From contig NZ_QYTV02000007.1 in assembly GCF_003605385.1 (NCBI RefSeq), positions 107,896-171,895 on the forward strand: a stretch of DNA of 64,000 nt. The letters run 5' to 3'. Source of the DNA: Siminovitchia acidinfaciens. Lineage in GTDB: Bacteria > Bacillota > Bacilli > Bacillales > Bacillaceae_C. Positions 9,041 to 17,352 of the stretch are shown here, piece after piece. Positions within the stretch are counted from its first letter, which is position 1, and each line of letters starts with the position of its first letter. The notes below the pieces were generated by a model, which saw nothing but the letters and a program-made list of their open reading frames with translations, was not told where the DNA came from and made no database searches. A program made the translations under genes and the position numbers.

Positions 9041-10675
9041 ATGAAGTATTCAATTGGTATTGATTTCGGGACAGGGTCGGGCAGAGTGCTGATTGTTAAC
9101 GTTCAAACGGGGGAAATTGCCGGGATGAGCGTAGTGAAATATTCAAGCGGCACAATTGAAAAAGCATTATTTGATAACATGATCCCTGATTCCTTTGCAC
9201 TTCAAGATTCAGCAGATTATATAGATGTTTTGCAGAAGGGGATTCCTGCTGCATTAGCCGATGCCGGCATCAACAAAGAGGACATCATTGGGATGGGAAT
9301 CGATTTTACTTCATCTACAATGGTTGTGACAGATGAGACATTCACCCCTTTGAGCTGGTATGAAAATTATAAAACTAACCCGCATGCTTATGTGAAATTG
9401 TGGAAGCACCATGGAGCAAGCGAAGAAACAGCCGCAATTTTGGAAACCTCACAAAAACAAAAAGAAAAGTGGCTCGGTAATTATGGCCTAAATGTAAGCA
9501 GTGAATGGATGATCCCTAAAATTTTAGAGCTGAAAAATAAAGCTCCTGAAATTTTGAAAAAAACGGCTTATATCATGGAAGCCGGAGATTGGATTGTTTC
9601 AAGACTAGTCCATGAAAATGTGCGCAGCAATTGCGCTCGGGGATTCAAATCTTTTTGGAATGAACAAGACGGATTTTATTATGACTTCTTTGAACAGATA
9701 GATCCAGATCTCCCAACCATCGTTAAAGAGAAGTTAGAGGGAAGATTAGTTAAAATTGGAGAAAAAGCCGGAGTACTGACAAGGGAAATGAGTGAATCCT
9801 TGGGGCTTCCCGAGGGGCTTCCGGTGGCAGCGGCAATCATTGATGCCCATTCTTCATTGCTTGGAATCGGATCCAGGCAAAGAAACCAGCTAACGATGGT
9901 CATGGGAACATCTACCTGCCATTTGATGCTTCACGAAGACCAAAAGAAAGTTCCTGGTATTTCCGGAAGTGTCAAAGATGCCATCATTCCCGGCCTGTTC
10001 GCTTATGAAGCAGGTCAATCAGCTGTTGGTGACCTTTTTGAATTCGCTGTTAAACAGGCCCCGAAAGAATATATAGATGAAGCAAAAGAGAGAAATATCT
10101 CCGTATATAAATTATTGGAACAAAAAGCAGCTGGCAAGAAACCTGGTGAGGCAGGGCTGGTTGCATTAGACTGGCATAATGGAAACAGGTCCCTCTTGAG
10201 CAATAGCGGTCTCAGGGCTCTGCTCATTGGCCAGACTTTGCATACGAAACATGAAGATATTTATCGAGCTTACATGGAAGCAACGGCTTTTGGCACGAAA
10301 ATGATTATGAGCGCTTACGAGGAAGCCGGCATGGATGTGGAAGAGGTGTTTGCCTGCGGAGGACTGCCCCAAAAAAGCCCGCTGTTAATGCGAATATATG
10401 CTGATATTTTGAATAAACCCATTTATATATCAGCAACTGACTATGCCCCCGCTGTCGGAGCAGCTATATTAGGCGCAGTGGCAGGAAAAACTTATGACAG
10501 TATAGAAGATGCCGTTGCAGGCATGGAGCAGCCATTTTTAAAAACGGTGCACCCCATCCCCGAAAACGTTGAAATATATAAGAAACTGTTTGCCATTTAC
10601 AAAGATATGCATGATTATTTCGGCAAGCAAAACACCCATATAATGGAAGAGTTAAATAAGCTATCATATCTATGA
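9041..10675 (+). CDS. FGGY-family pentulose kinase (ribulokinase-like)
   Basis: From ATG at 9041 the protein has 544 residues, about the AraB length. It opens MKYSIGIDFGTGSGRVLIV, the FGGY ATP-binding phosphate-1 motif, and has GMGIDFTSSTMVV, the dimer-face segment VMGTSTCHLML, and FACGGLPQKSPLLMRIYADIL near the C-terminus. It should phosphorylate a keto-pentose such as D- or L-ribulose, or xylulose, in the cytoplasm. The start was chosen because AGGGGTG sits five bases upstream and the product then begins like AraB; an in-frame ATG at 9020 after GAGG is the alternative. It is divergent from the dehydrogenase-permease pair, presumably under the same DeoR control. Confidence 0.9.
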   Translation: MKYSIGIDFGTGSGRVLIVNVQTGEIAGMSVVKYSSGTIEKALFDNMIPDSFALQDSADYIDVLQKGIPAALADAGINKEDIIGMGIDFTSSTMVVTDETFTPLSWYENYKTNPHAYVKLWKHHGASEETAAILETSQKQKEKWLGNYGLNVSSEWMIPKILELKNKAPEILKKTAYIMEAGDWIVSRLVHENVRSNCARGFKSFWNEQDGFYYDFFEQIDPDLPTIVKEKLEGRLVKIGEKAGVLTREMSESLGLPEGLPVAAAIIDAHSSLLGIGSRQRNQLTMVMGTSTCHLMLHEDQKKVPGISGSVKDAIIPGLFAYEAGQSAVGDLFEFAVKQAPKEYIDEAKERNISVYKLLEQKAAGKKPGEAGLVALDWHNGNRSLLSNSGLRALLIGQTLHTKHEDIYRAYMEATAFGTKMIMSAYEEAGMDVEEVFACGGLPQKSPLLMRIYADILNKPIYISATDYAPAVGAAILGAVAGKTYDSIEDAVAGMEQPFLKTVHPIPENVEIYKKLFAIYKDMHDYFGKQNTHIMEELNKLSYL

Positions 10676-10681
10676 TCATAC

Positions 10682-10713
10682 AAGGGCCCCCTTAATGTGG
10701 GCCCCTTTTTTAA
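10682..10713 (+). terminator. Terminator after the kinase gene
   Basis: A GC-rich hairpin (AAGGGCCCC with GGGCCCCTT, one bulge) is followed by six T, immediately past the kinase stop. Confidence 0.8.
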
Positions 10714-10762
10714 ATGTTTATCAGGTCCTTACAGGACAGATAGCCTGCATCCCCGGTGCAAT

Positions 10763-12205
10763 TTACCGGGCCTGCTTTTTCTCAACATCTTCATACTTAA
10801 CAACGCGTGCAATCTCAGCATTCAATTGCTTATCCGGATATTCCTTCCCATATTTGGACACGGACATTTTATAGAAAACAGCCCCTAAAATGGTCCAGGC
10901 AAAAACGATGACCCACTCATACGGCCAAACCAACGCGGATGGCATACCTGGCAAATAAAGGATACCTACACCAATGGACATAACCACCGCAATCCACCCG
11001 ATGGACGTTCCTCCGCGGAGACGGAACGGACGGTCCATTGTCGGTTCCTTTTTCCTTAAAATAATAAAGGAAGCTGCAACCATAAACCAGGCGATGACAA
11101 GACCGAATCCTCCTGCATCAACAAACCAAACAAGTGCTGGACGCCCTAATAAAGGTGCAGCAGTAGATAAAACAGCAATCAGCAGGATTGCTTTATGCGG
11201 TGTATTGTATTTTGGATGAAGTTCTCCCAATGATTTTGGAAGCATTCCTGCTTTGGCAAGCGCATATATAGCACGGCTTCCACCAACATAGAAACCGATC
11301 CAGCTTGTCAAGATTCCGCCGATTCCTCCAAGTACGAGGACATTCCCCATAAATTGGCTTCCGCCGAACGCTTTCGCCATCGCATCGGCAGTGACCAAAT
11401 TGGAATTGGCGATTTCAGCCGGATTCAGCACGCGAGAAACTCCAAATATGACGGAAACATACCACAAGATGGCTAAAAATACCGAAAAAATCAACAGAGA
11501 ACCGATTCTTTTTGGAGGAAGGTTTATTTCCTCCGCCGCCTGCGGGATGACGTCAAATCCGACAAACATGAACGGCGTCATAATGATGACTGTCAGCAAT
11601 CCTGCCGTTCCTTTTTCAAATAACGGCTGCATGTTTTCCATATTGCCCGCAACCGTACTTCCTGTAATCAATAATACTCCAGCTATAATAATCAATAAGG
11701 TCAAAATAAAGTTAATAATCGTTGAAAATTTAATTCCCCTGTAATTGACCCAGGCAATAATGATAGATCCTATAATTCCTACTCCTGCCCAAGTCAACGT
11801 GACATCCCAGCCTGCAATCGTATATAAGTGTCCTTTGCTGTATCCAGGAATTAAGTATTCGAAAACCGTAGGCAAGGCAACAGCCTCAAACGCTACAACA
11901 GATACATATCCAAGAATGATGGCCCAAGTGGTGACAAACGACGCCACCCTGCCCATTGCCTTAAAGCTGTATATGAGCTCACCGCCCGCAAGCGGAAGTG
12001 CCGACGCCAGCTCAGAATAGGTCAATCCAACGAAAACGACTAGCAAGCCGCCGATCAAAAATGCCAGAATGGCCCCGAGCGATCCCGCTTCTGTAATCCA
12101 AAGCCCAGCTGTGACAACCCAGCCCCACCCAATCATGGCACCGAATGCCAAGGCAAGGACATCCCTGTTTCCAAGGGTTTTAATAAAGCGTTGTTCCTCT
12201 TTCAT
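10763..12205 (-). CDS. APC-superfamily amino acid/amine permease
   Basis: From ATG at 12205 the protein has 480 residues with about 12 hydrophobic segments. Segment 1 carries FGAMIGWGWVVTAG, the glycine-rich unwound helix typical of the APC family, and FVGFDVIPQAAEEINLPPKR matches segment 6 and the following loop. It should import an amino acid or amine with a cation; the substrate is not evident. AAAGGAGG sits a few bases upstream of 12205, which decides this start over an upstream in-frame ATG at 12265. A cre-like site lies just upstream of the RBS, suggesting CcpA repression. Confidence 0.88.
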   Translation of the reverse strand: MKEEQRFIKTLGNRDVLALAFGAMIGWGWVVTAGLWITEAGSLGAILAFLIGGLLVVFVGLTYSELASALPLAGGELIYSFKAMGRVASFVTTWAIILGYVSVVAFEAVALPTVFEYLIPGYSKGHLYTIAGWDVTLTWAGVGIIGSIIIAWVNYRGIKFSTIINFILTLLIIIAGVLLITGSTVAGNMENMQPLFEKGTAGLLTVIIMTPFMFVGFDVIPQAAEEINLPPKRIGSLLIFSVFLAILWYVSVIFGVSRVLNPAEIANSNLVTADAMAKAFGGSQFMGNVLVLGGIGGILTSWIGFYVGGSRAIYALAKAGMLPKSLGELHPKYNTPHKAILLIAVLSTAAPLLGRPALVWFVDAGGFGLVIAWFMVAASFIILRKKEPTMDRPFRLRGGTSIGWIAVVMSIGVGILYLPGMPSALVWPYEWVIVFAWTILGAVFYKMSVSKYGKEYPDKQLNAEIARVVKYEDVEKKQAR

Positions 12206-12219
12206 TTCGAACCTCCTTT

Positions 12220-12233
12220 TGTATGCGTTTACA
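12220..12233. promoter_or_regulatory. Candidate cre (CcpA) site upstream of the APC permease
   Basis: TGTATGCGTTTACA matches the cre consensus TGWAARCGYTWNCW except at one position. It lies about 15 bases upstream of the start, where bound CcpA would block the transcript. Confidence 0.5.
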
Positions 12234-12865
12234 AAAACAAGCCTGATTAAAGCTCTTTTTTTCACCTCATTTCTTATTAATCATTTAATCTTCCATGAAA
12301 AAATCTGACAAGAAACGCCAAAAGTCTCACGGGATTATTTCGAATTTAACAAACATTATGTATTCAGTCAAGACTTTAATAATAGATATAGAGTTCTCCT
12401 ATAAATGAATAGTTACTTCGAAAAAAGAAAACCGAACATTATTCTCGTTATTCTCAGAAACTATTCAAAACCAGAGTGTACTACCAAAGCCAATATTACG
12501 ATGAGCTTGGAGGAAACATAAGAATATTGCTCCAATAATAATGAAACTAATGCATCTTTAATAATATTTATATGTGAAAAAGAAACGTCCCCCATCTTTT
12601 TAACTTGACAGGGGACCTCTAATATTAAATCCACATATTAAACAATCCTTCGTTGAAACCCAAATTCAGTGAGTGTACTTTTACCTCACTCGTTTATTTG
12701 AACATTATATTGGCATTGGCGGATATTACAAAAATCATAAAAACGATTCGCCTTTGGATATTTTTCGGGGATTATTTTTCTGACTGGAGGGAAATTTAAA
12801 GAACGAAGTAGTTATTGACTATGATATATCCATCTTTATTGCAGGAAATTAGAAGGGAAATAACT
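12234..12865. other. Intergenic region with one orphan hairpin
   Basis: No convincing gene lies between the divergent permease and urea transporter genes. A stem GTCCCC/GGGGAC is present at 12587-12616, with a run of T on its minus-strand exit side. It could be an attenuator or terminator of an unseen short transcript. The rest is AT-rich sequence with no repeat that I recognise. Confidence 0.5.
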
Positions 12866-13813
12866 ATGCAAAAAACTACCGGAAGGCCGCAGTTAAAGGA
12901 AAACCTCAAATTTTTCCTAACAGCATCAATGAAGGGGATTTCTCAAGTCTTGCTTATTGATAATGCGGTTACTGGCTTTTTCATTCTGCTAATAATTACG
13001 AGTACTTCAATTTTTTTAGGCATTATTACATTGTTATCGACTATTATAGGAACCCTAATTGGGATTGTGGGGGGAGCTGACAAAGAGAGTGTCACTCAAG
13101 GTCTGTTCGGCTTTAATTCAGTTTTAACGGGCATTGCTTTGGCCCTGTTCATGAACGGACCCTACCACTGGATTATCGCTTTGCTCGGAGCCGCTTTAGC
13201 AGCCATATTAGCAGCTGCTATGATGCACGCGATGAAACCCCTGGGTATTCCGGTCCTTTCGGCTCCTTTTATTTTAATTACTTGGTTTACGCTGCTTGTT
13301 TCATACAGATTAAAAGCCTTCACACTCACTTCGGAATTAGTTCCCCAGGATTTAGCCCGTTGGAAACTTGATACAACAGGGAAAGTCGATTGGACAGAAG
13401 GAGCCTTTTATGGAATTGGACAAATTTTTTTCCTGCATGAAACCATTGCAGGAGTGTTGCTGTTTCTCGCTGTCTTCTGGGCCGGTTGGAGACTGGGTAT
13501 TTTTGCTATAATGGGAAATCTAACCGCTTTGCTTGCCTCATACTGGCTTGGCGGAGAACACACGCTAATTTTCATGGGACTATATGGTTATAATGGGATA
13601 TTGGCAATTCTTGCTGTGGCAATTGTTTTTAATGATAACAAGGGATGGATACAACCGCTGTTATCGGGTATACTCGCCGCCTTTTTAACGGTTCCTCTTA
13701 CAGCCAGTATCACAACATTGTTATTACCATATGGACTGCCCGCATTAACCATGCCCTTTATTTTAAGCACATGGATTATTTTGGGAGCAAGGAAGGTTCT
13801 TCCCAAATTATAA
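12866..13813 (+). CDS. Urea transporter (SLC14/UT family)
   Basis: From ATG at 12866 the protein has 315 residues and two homologous membrane halves, the UT fold. The first half holds GLFGFNSVLTGIALALF and the second GLYGYNGILAILAVAIVF; each is the conserved pore motif (G-x-x-G-x-N). APFILITWFTLLV and MPFILSTWIILGA are the paired helices that follow. UT proteins are passive urea channels. No urease genes are in the window. AGAAGGGA sits upstream of 12866, which is preferred over the ATG at 12815. It ends in a strong hairpin. Confidence 0.9.
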   Translation: MQKTTGRPQLKENLKFFLTASMKGISQVLLIDNAVTGFFILLIITSTSIFLGIITLLSTIIGTLIGIVGGADKESVTQGLFGFNSVLTGIALALFMNGPYHWIIALLGAALAAILAAAMMHAMKPLGIPVLSAPFILITWFTLLVSYRLKAFTLTSELVPQDLARWKLDTTGKVDWTEGAFYGIGQIFFLHETIAGVLLFLAVFWAGWRLGIFAIMGNLTALLASYWLGGEHTLIFMGLYGYNGILAILAVAIVFNDNKGWIQPLLSGILAAFLTVPLTASITTLLLPYGLPALTMPFILSTWIILGARKVLPKL

Positions 13814-13814
13814 A

Positions 13815-13850
13815 AGGCATTCGCACAACTGTTGTGCAGAATGCCTCTAT
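13815..13850 (+). terminator. Hairpin after the urea transporter gene
   Basis: AGGCATTC at 13815-13822 pairs with GAATGCCT at 13839-13846, and CACAAC/GTTGTG extends the stem inside. The downstream T-run is poor, so termination efficiency is uncertain. Confidence 0.65.
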
Positions 13851-14097
13851 ACAAACAACTAGGTTGAACTTTCAAACAATCGCTTATCTCCTTGCACGCT
13901 GTGTAACTCATGAGAAGGGCTGAAATGGAAGCAGTTGATTTCATACTGAGCCGTTCGCGAAATTGTGCTTCAAACATGGTAACTTCCAAACCTCATAGCA
14001 GTTTAACTTGCTATATTAACTATGTTTCACTTTTAAAATGTTAAAAATAACAATTTTGCAAGGCTCGACTGAAATGAATTAAGAACGGACAATGAAC

Positions 14098-14619
14098 TCA
14101 AGATCCGCTCTGTTTACCTGCAATTGCAGCAACTTCATGAGACTCTTCTTCCCAACCCTTGCACACATCCACCCACTGGCTGGCTGAAGAATATTCATAT
14201 AGTTCATCGCATGTTAATTCAATCGCTGAATTTGTACTTCCGCAGGCGGGAAAAACTGTATCAAAACGCTTCAATGATATATCCAAATGCACCTTTAAAT
14301 CATTTGCCAACCCAAACGGACACACGCCTCCAATGGCATGTCCGGTCTGCTCCAATACTTCGTCCGGTGAAAGCATGCGCGCTTTAAAATTAAAAGTTTT
14401 GCGAAACTTTTTATTGTCGATTTTCGCATCGCCGGCGGCTACCACCAATATTGCCTGATCCTCTTCCCCTCTGAAAGAGAGCGTTTTGGCAATCCGTGCC
14501 GGAATCACGCCTATTGTTGCAGCAGCCTGCTCTACCGTTGCGCTGGATGTTTCAAACTCCATAATATCTGCTTCACGATTCCACTTTTCAAAATGAGCTT
14601 TTACAGTTTCAAATGACAT
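14098..14619 (-). CDS. YbaK/EbsC-type aminoacyl-tRNA deacylase
   Basis: The 173-residue protein fits the YbaK/ProX-like editing domain: AKTLSFRGEEDQAILVVAAGD, the lysine KKFRKTF near the active site, and AIGGVCPFGL, the conserved glycine loop. Such stand-alone domains hydrolyse misacylated tRNA such as Cys- or Ala-tRNA(Pro). The exact substrate class cannot be told by eye. AAAGGAAG lies upstream of ATG at 14619. It is monocistronic. Confidence 0.88.
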   Translation of the reverse strand: MSFETVKAHFEKWNREADIMEFETSSATVEQAAATIGVIPARIAKTLSFRGEEDQAILVVAAGDAKIDNKKFRKTFNFKARMLSPDEVLEQTGHAIGGVCPFGLANDLKVHLDISLKRFDTVFPACGSTNSAIELTCDELYEYSSASQWVDVCKGWEEESHEVAAIAGKQSGS

Positions 14620-15231
14620 GTCGTTCTTCCTTTCTAAATTATTGAGCTGCTGATGCCCCTCAGCTTCAGTCTATCATTAAATTTTGTTTAATCTTTCTTA
14701 AAGATCCTTTTTGATGAATAGCAAAAAGGTCATATCCATCTTTTGTTCATAAGAAGCGGTATGCAGCATCCTCCTCGTATTCTTTCGAACACAGATCCGG
14801 CCGCGGTACTAATTCAAGTATAAATGAATGGCTGAAGTATCTCTTTCATCTATTCACTTTCTCCGTTAACCTCTTTTTTCATTCTTCCTAAAAAAACTAG
14901 TAACGGTTTTATTATTTTTTGTTAAATGATAGTTACGTTCAAAAAGCATGGCGTTTGGGGGTTATACGGTATGAAAAACGCAATTTCATAAGGTTAATTA
15001 TACTTTCCTACCAGACAAAATTATTTTTTTCTGAATTTTTAACAACAATATGTAGTGTACGTATTGATTATTAACAACAACATGTAGTATAATCTTTTTA
15101 ACCTATTGCTAGCCGGGAGGGACCTGCCCCTAATGTGAATCTCCATTTATTTTTGGTTTTCCTGTGTAGCTTTTTCACCCATACTCCCCCAGCTGCACAG
15201 ATACTTAAAACTACAAAGGAGAATTATCGAG
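14620..15231. other. AT-rich intergenic region with a repeated motif and promoter
   Basis: No gene of useful size is seen. Near its right end TTAACAACAAYATGTAGTRTA occurs twice, at 15039 and 15071 (32 bases apart). The second copy runs into a -10 hexamer TATAAT at about 15088, with TTGATT 18 bases upstream. This is the likely promoter and operator region of the spo0E-like gene. Confidence 0.5.
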
Positions 15232-15399
15232 ATGGAGAAATTGCCAAACAACAAAAGAAAACAAACATTGCTGGATGAAATCAATTCATTGAGGAAAGAA
15301 ATGATCATCTATGGCACTACTAAGGGATTAACCAATAAAAAAACGATTGAAATAAGTCAAAAGCTGGATATCATTTTAAATAAATACCAACTGACTTAA
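15232..15399 (+). CDS. Spo0E-family aspartyl-phosphate phosphatase (small)
   Basis: This 55-residue ORF is short. An AAAGGAG site lies ten bases before ATG at 15232. The product has two predicted helices, about 10-30 and 36-53. The second contains ISQKLDIILNKY, matching the Spo0E signature SQxLDxxIxxY. Family members dephosphorylate Spo0A~P and hold back sporulation, though some act on other response regulators. The second helix carries the catalytic S-Q-x-L-D; all five positions are kept. It is monocistronic with its own promoter. Confidence 0.85.
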   Translation: MEKLPNNKRKQTLLDEINSLRKEMIIYGTTKGLTNKKTIEISQKLDIILNKYQLT

Positions 15400-15708
15400 T
15401 ATTATTTTCGTCACTCTCCCTCCTGCGACGTCTTTTAGGTAGAAAGTTAATTGCTAACAACAGGTTGAAATCTTTTTTTATAAAATTCATGATATTGACT
15501 TAAAAATTATACTATTAAATAGCTTGTTTCATTATTTTCCCTCATAGATAATGTTTTACTTTCCCCATCATTCCCTCAGCCTCTATTCTTATAATCAATG
15601 CAAACACCTTTCGTTCTCCTTTGCAAAAAAAGATTCAACAAATCGGCCCAATTCATCCAATGATTCAACCCGTATCGATGCTACATTTATGTTACGGAGT
15701 TGATCATA

Positions 15709-16815
15709 ATGGCTTTAACTACTAAAAATGATGCGGCCCTGCTCGCAGAAGCAACACAATTCATTCATACTTGTTACAGCGAGCTTGGCCTGTCAAAAGA
15801 AAAGCAATCGAAGCGGATGGAAGAGATACAGAAGGAAATTTCAAATACAGGTACATACACACACAAAGGCTTTGAATTGACGCACGGAGCAAAAATGGCT
15901 TGGCGCAATAGCAATCGCTGTATTGGACGATTGCTTTGGCATATGCTGGATGTTTTTGATGAACGAGAGGTTGAAACAGCTGATGTAGCTTTTGAAAAAC
16001 TGGTAAAACATATTCATTATGCTACAAACGGGGGTAAAATTCGCCCTACGATTACAATCTTTGCTCCGAGGAAAAATGGGAATGACCCACTTCGAATATG
16101 GAACCATCAATTAATTCGCTATGCCGGGTATGAAAAAGAGGGTAAAATCATCGGTGATTCGACATCACTCCAATTAACAAAAATGTGTGAAAACATGGGC
16201 TGGCAAGGAGACCAAACCCCCTTTGATGTTCTTCCTCTGATGCTACAAGAGCATGATGAAAAGCCAAAACTATATGAAATACCGAAAGAATTCGTAAAAG
16301 AAGTTGAAATTACTCATCCAAACATGCACGGGTTCAACAACCTTGGTGTGAGATGGTATGCTGTGCCTATCATTTCAAACATGCGCTTGGAAATAGGCGG
16401 CATTGATTATCCTATGGCCCCCTTTAACGGCTGGTATATGGGAACAGAAATCGGGGCGAGAAACCTTGCAGATCAGGATCGCTACGATTTATTGCCGAAA
16501 ATCGCAGAATTGATGGGATTAGATACTAAGTCAATTCGTTCATTATGGATTGACAAAGCATTGGTTGAATTAAATATTGCGGTGATGCATTCCTACCACG
16601 AAGCCGGTGTAACGATAGTTGACCACCATACAGCTGCGGAACAGTTTAAACGTTTTGAAAAAAAGGAATTGGAAATCGGCAGAGATGTCACCGGTGATTG
16701 GACATGGCTTATCCCTCCACTTTCACCTGCTACAACTCATATTTATCATCAACCATATAAGAATGACATCATTAGCCCGAATTATTTTTATCAAGAAGAT
16801 CCAAAGAGAAATTGA
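15709..16815 (+). CDS. nos: Nitric oxide synthase, oxygenase-only bacterial type
   Basis: From ATG at 15709 the protein has 368 residues and is the NOS oxygenase domain without a reductase domain, as is usual in Bacillaceae. AWRNSNRCIGR carries the haem-ligand cysteine (Cys71), and GWYMGTEIGARN carries the substrate-binding glutamate. The C-terminal WTWLIPPLSPATTHIYH covers the pterin and dimer-side region. It converts L-arginine to citrulline and NO using electrons from general cellular reductases. GGAG ten bases upstream favours 15709 over TTG at 15700. The gene is monocistronic and followed by a terminator. Confidence 0.97.
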   Translation: MALTTKNDAALLAEATQFIHTCYSELGLSKEKQSKRMEEIQKEISNTGTYTHKGFELTHGAKMAWRNSNRCIGRLLWHMLDVFDEREVETADVAFEKLVKHIHYATNGGKIRPTITIFAPRKNGNDPLRIWNHQLIRYAGYEKEGKIIGDSTSLQLTKMCENMGWQGDQTPFDVLPLMLQEHDEKPKLYEIPKEFVKEVEITHPNMHGFNNLGVRWYAVPIISNMRLEIGGIDYPMAPFNGWYMGTEIGARNLADQDRYDLLPKIAELMGLDTKSIRSLWIDKALVELNIAVMHSYHEAGVTIVDHHTAAEQFKRFEKKELEIGRDVTGDWTWLIPPLSPATTHIYHQPYKNDIISPNYFYQEDPKRN

Positions 16816-16935
16816 CGAGTCAATAAAGCCTCATGCGTTTCAAATATGGTGCCGTGGGGCTATTATTTTTTTTACTTTCGTCAAATAAATCTACCTTGCT
16901 TATGTGGTTGATTTTAATAGATATCGTATTAAAGT

Positions 16936-16966
16936 CCCTTCGTGCATATTACGAAGAGGCTTTTTT
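16936..16966 (+). terminator. Terminator downstream of nos
   Basis: The stem CTTCGT/ACGAAG with a seven-base loop is followed by AGGC and six T. It lies about 120 bases past the nos stop. Confidence 0.7.
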
Positions 16967-17153
16967 ATCACAGAATGCCGCACCTAATTTCCTCCTAATT
17001 GGATCCATGATAATAATCCCTCTTTTATATTACCCAGCAGAATATAAGAACCAGGACTAATAGATTACATTCAATAATTGTAATTAAAGGTTAATATTTC
17101 CATAACAACTTGTTATTAGATTGTTATGCTATTGTCATCTTCATCGGTTATGG

Positions 17154-17231
17154 TAGGAGACGTGCAGGTATGAGGCACTGCAAAATATTCGATTGAAAAA
17201 TTAAAGTCGAATATTTAGACCAAGCCTCCTA
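17154..17231 (+). ncRNA. Candidate structured leader RNA (three-way junction) upstream of the repeat protein
   Basis: Three helices fit together. P1 is TAGGAG (17154-17159) with CTCCTA (17226-17231). P2 is TGCAG (17163-17167) with CTGCA (17178-17182). P3 is a perfect 10-bp stem AAATATTCGA (17183-17192) with TCGAATATTT (17207-17216). P1 encloses P2 and P3, giving a compact 78-nt fold about 120 bases ahead of the start of the secreted repeat protein. I do not recognise a known riboswitch class. P3 alone could be an operator palindrome instead. Confidence 0.4.
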
Positions 17232-17352
17232 TATTGTCACTACATAAAAGGAGGGGATATACATAACGACAGAAAAATTATAGAGTTACTTCCATTTATG
17301 TAGGTAGCTGTCAAAGGTTAAGAATTAAAAAACGAAGGGAGTTTGATGATTC

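Noticed and set aside
17051-17153. A known riboswitch (c-di-GMP, c-di-AMP, SAM) upstream of the repeat-protein gene
   Set aside because: None of the class-defining conserved cores could be found; only secondary structure supports an RNA here.
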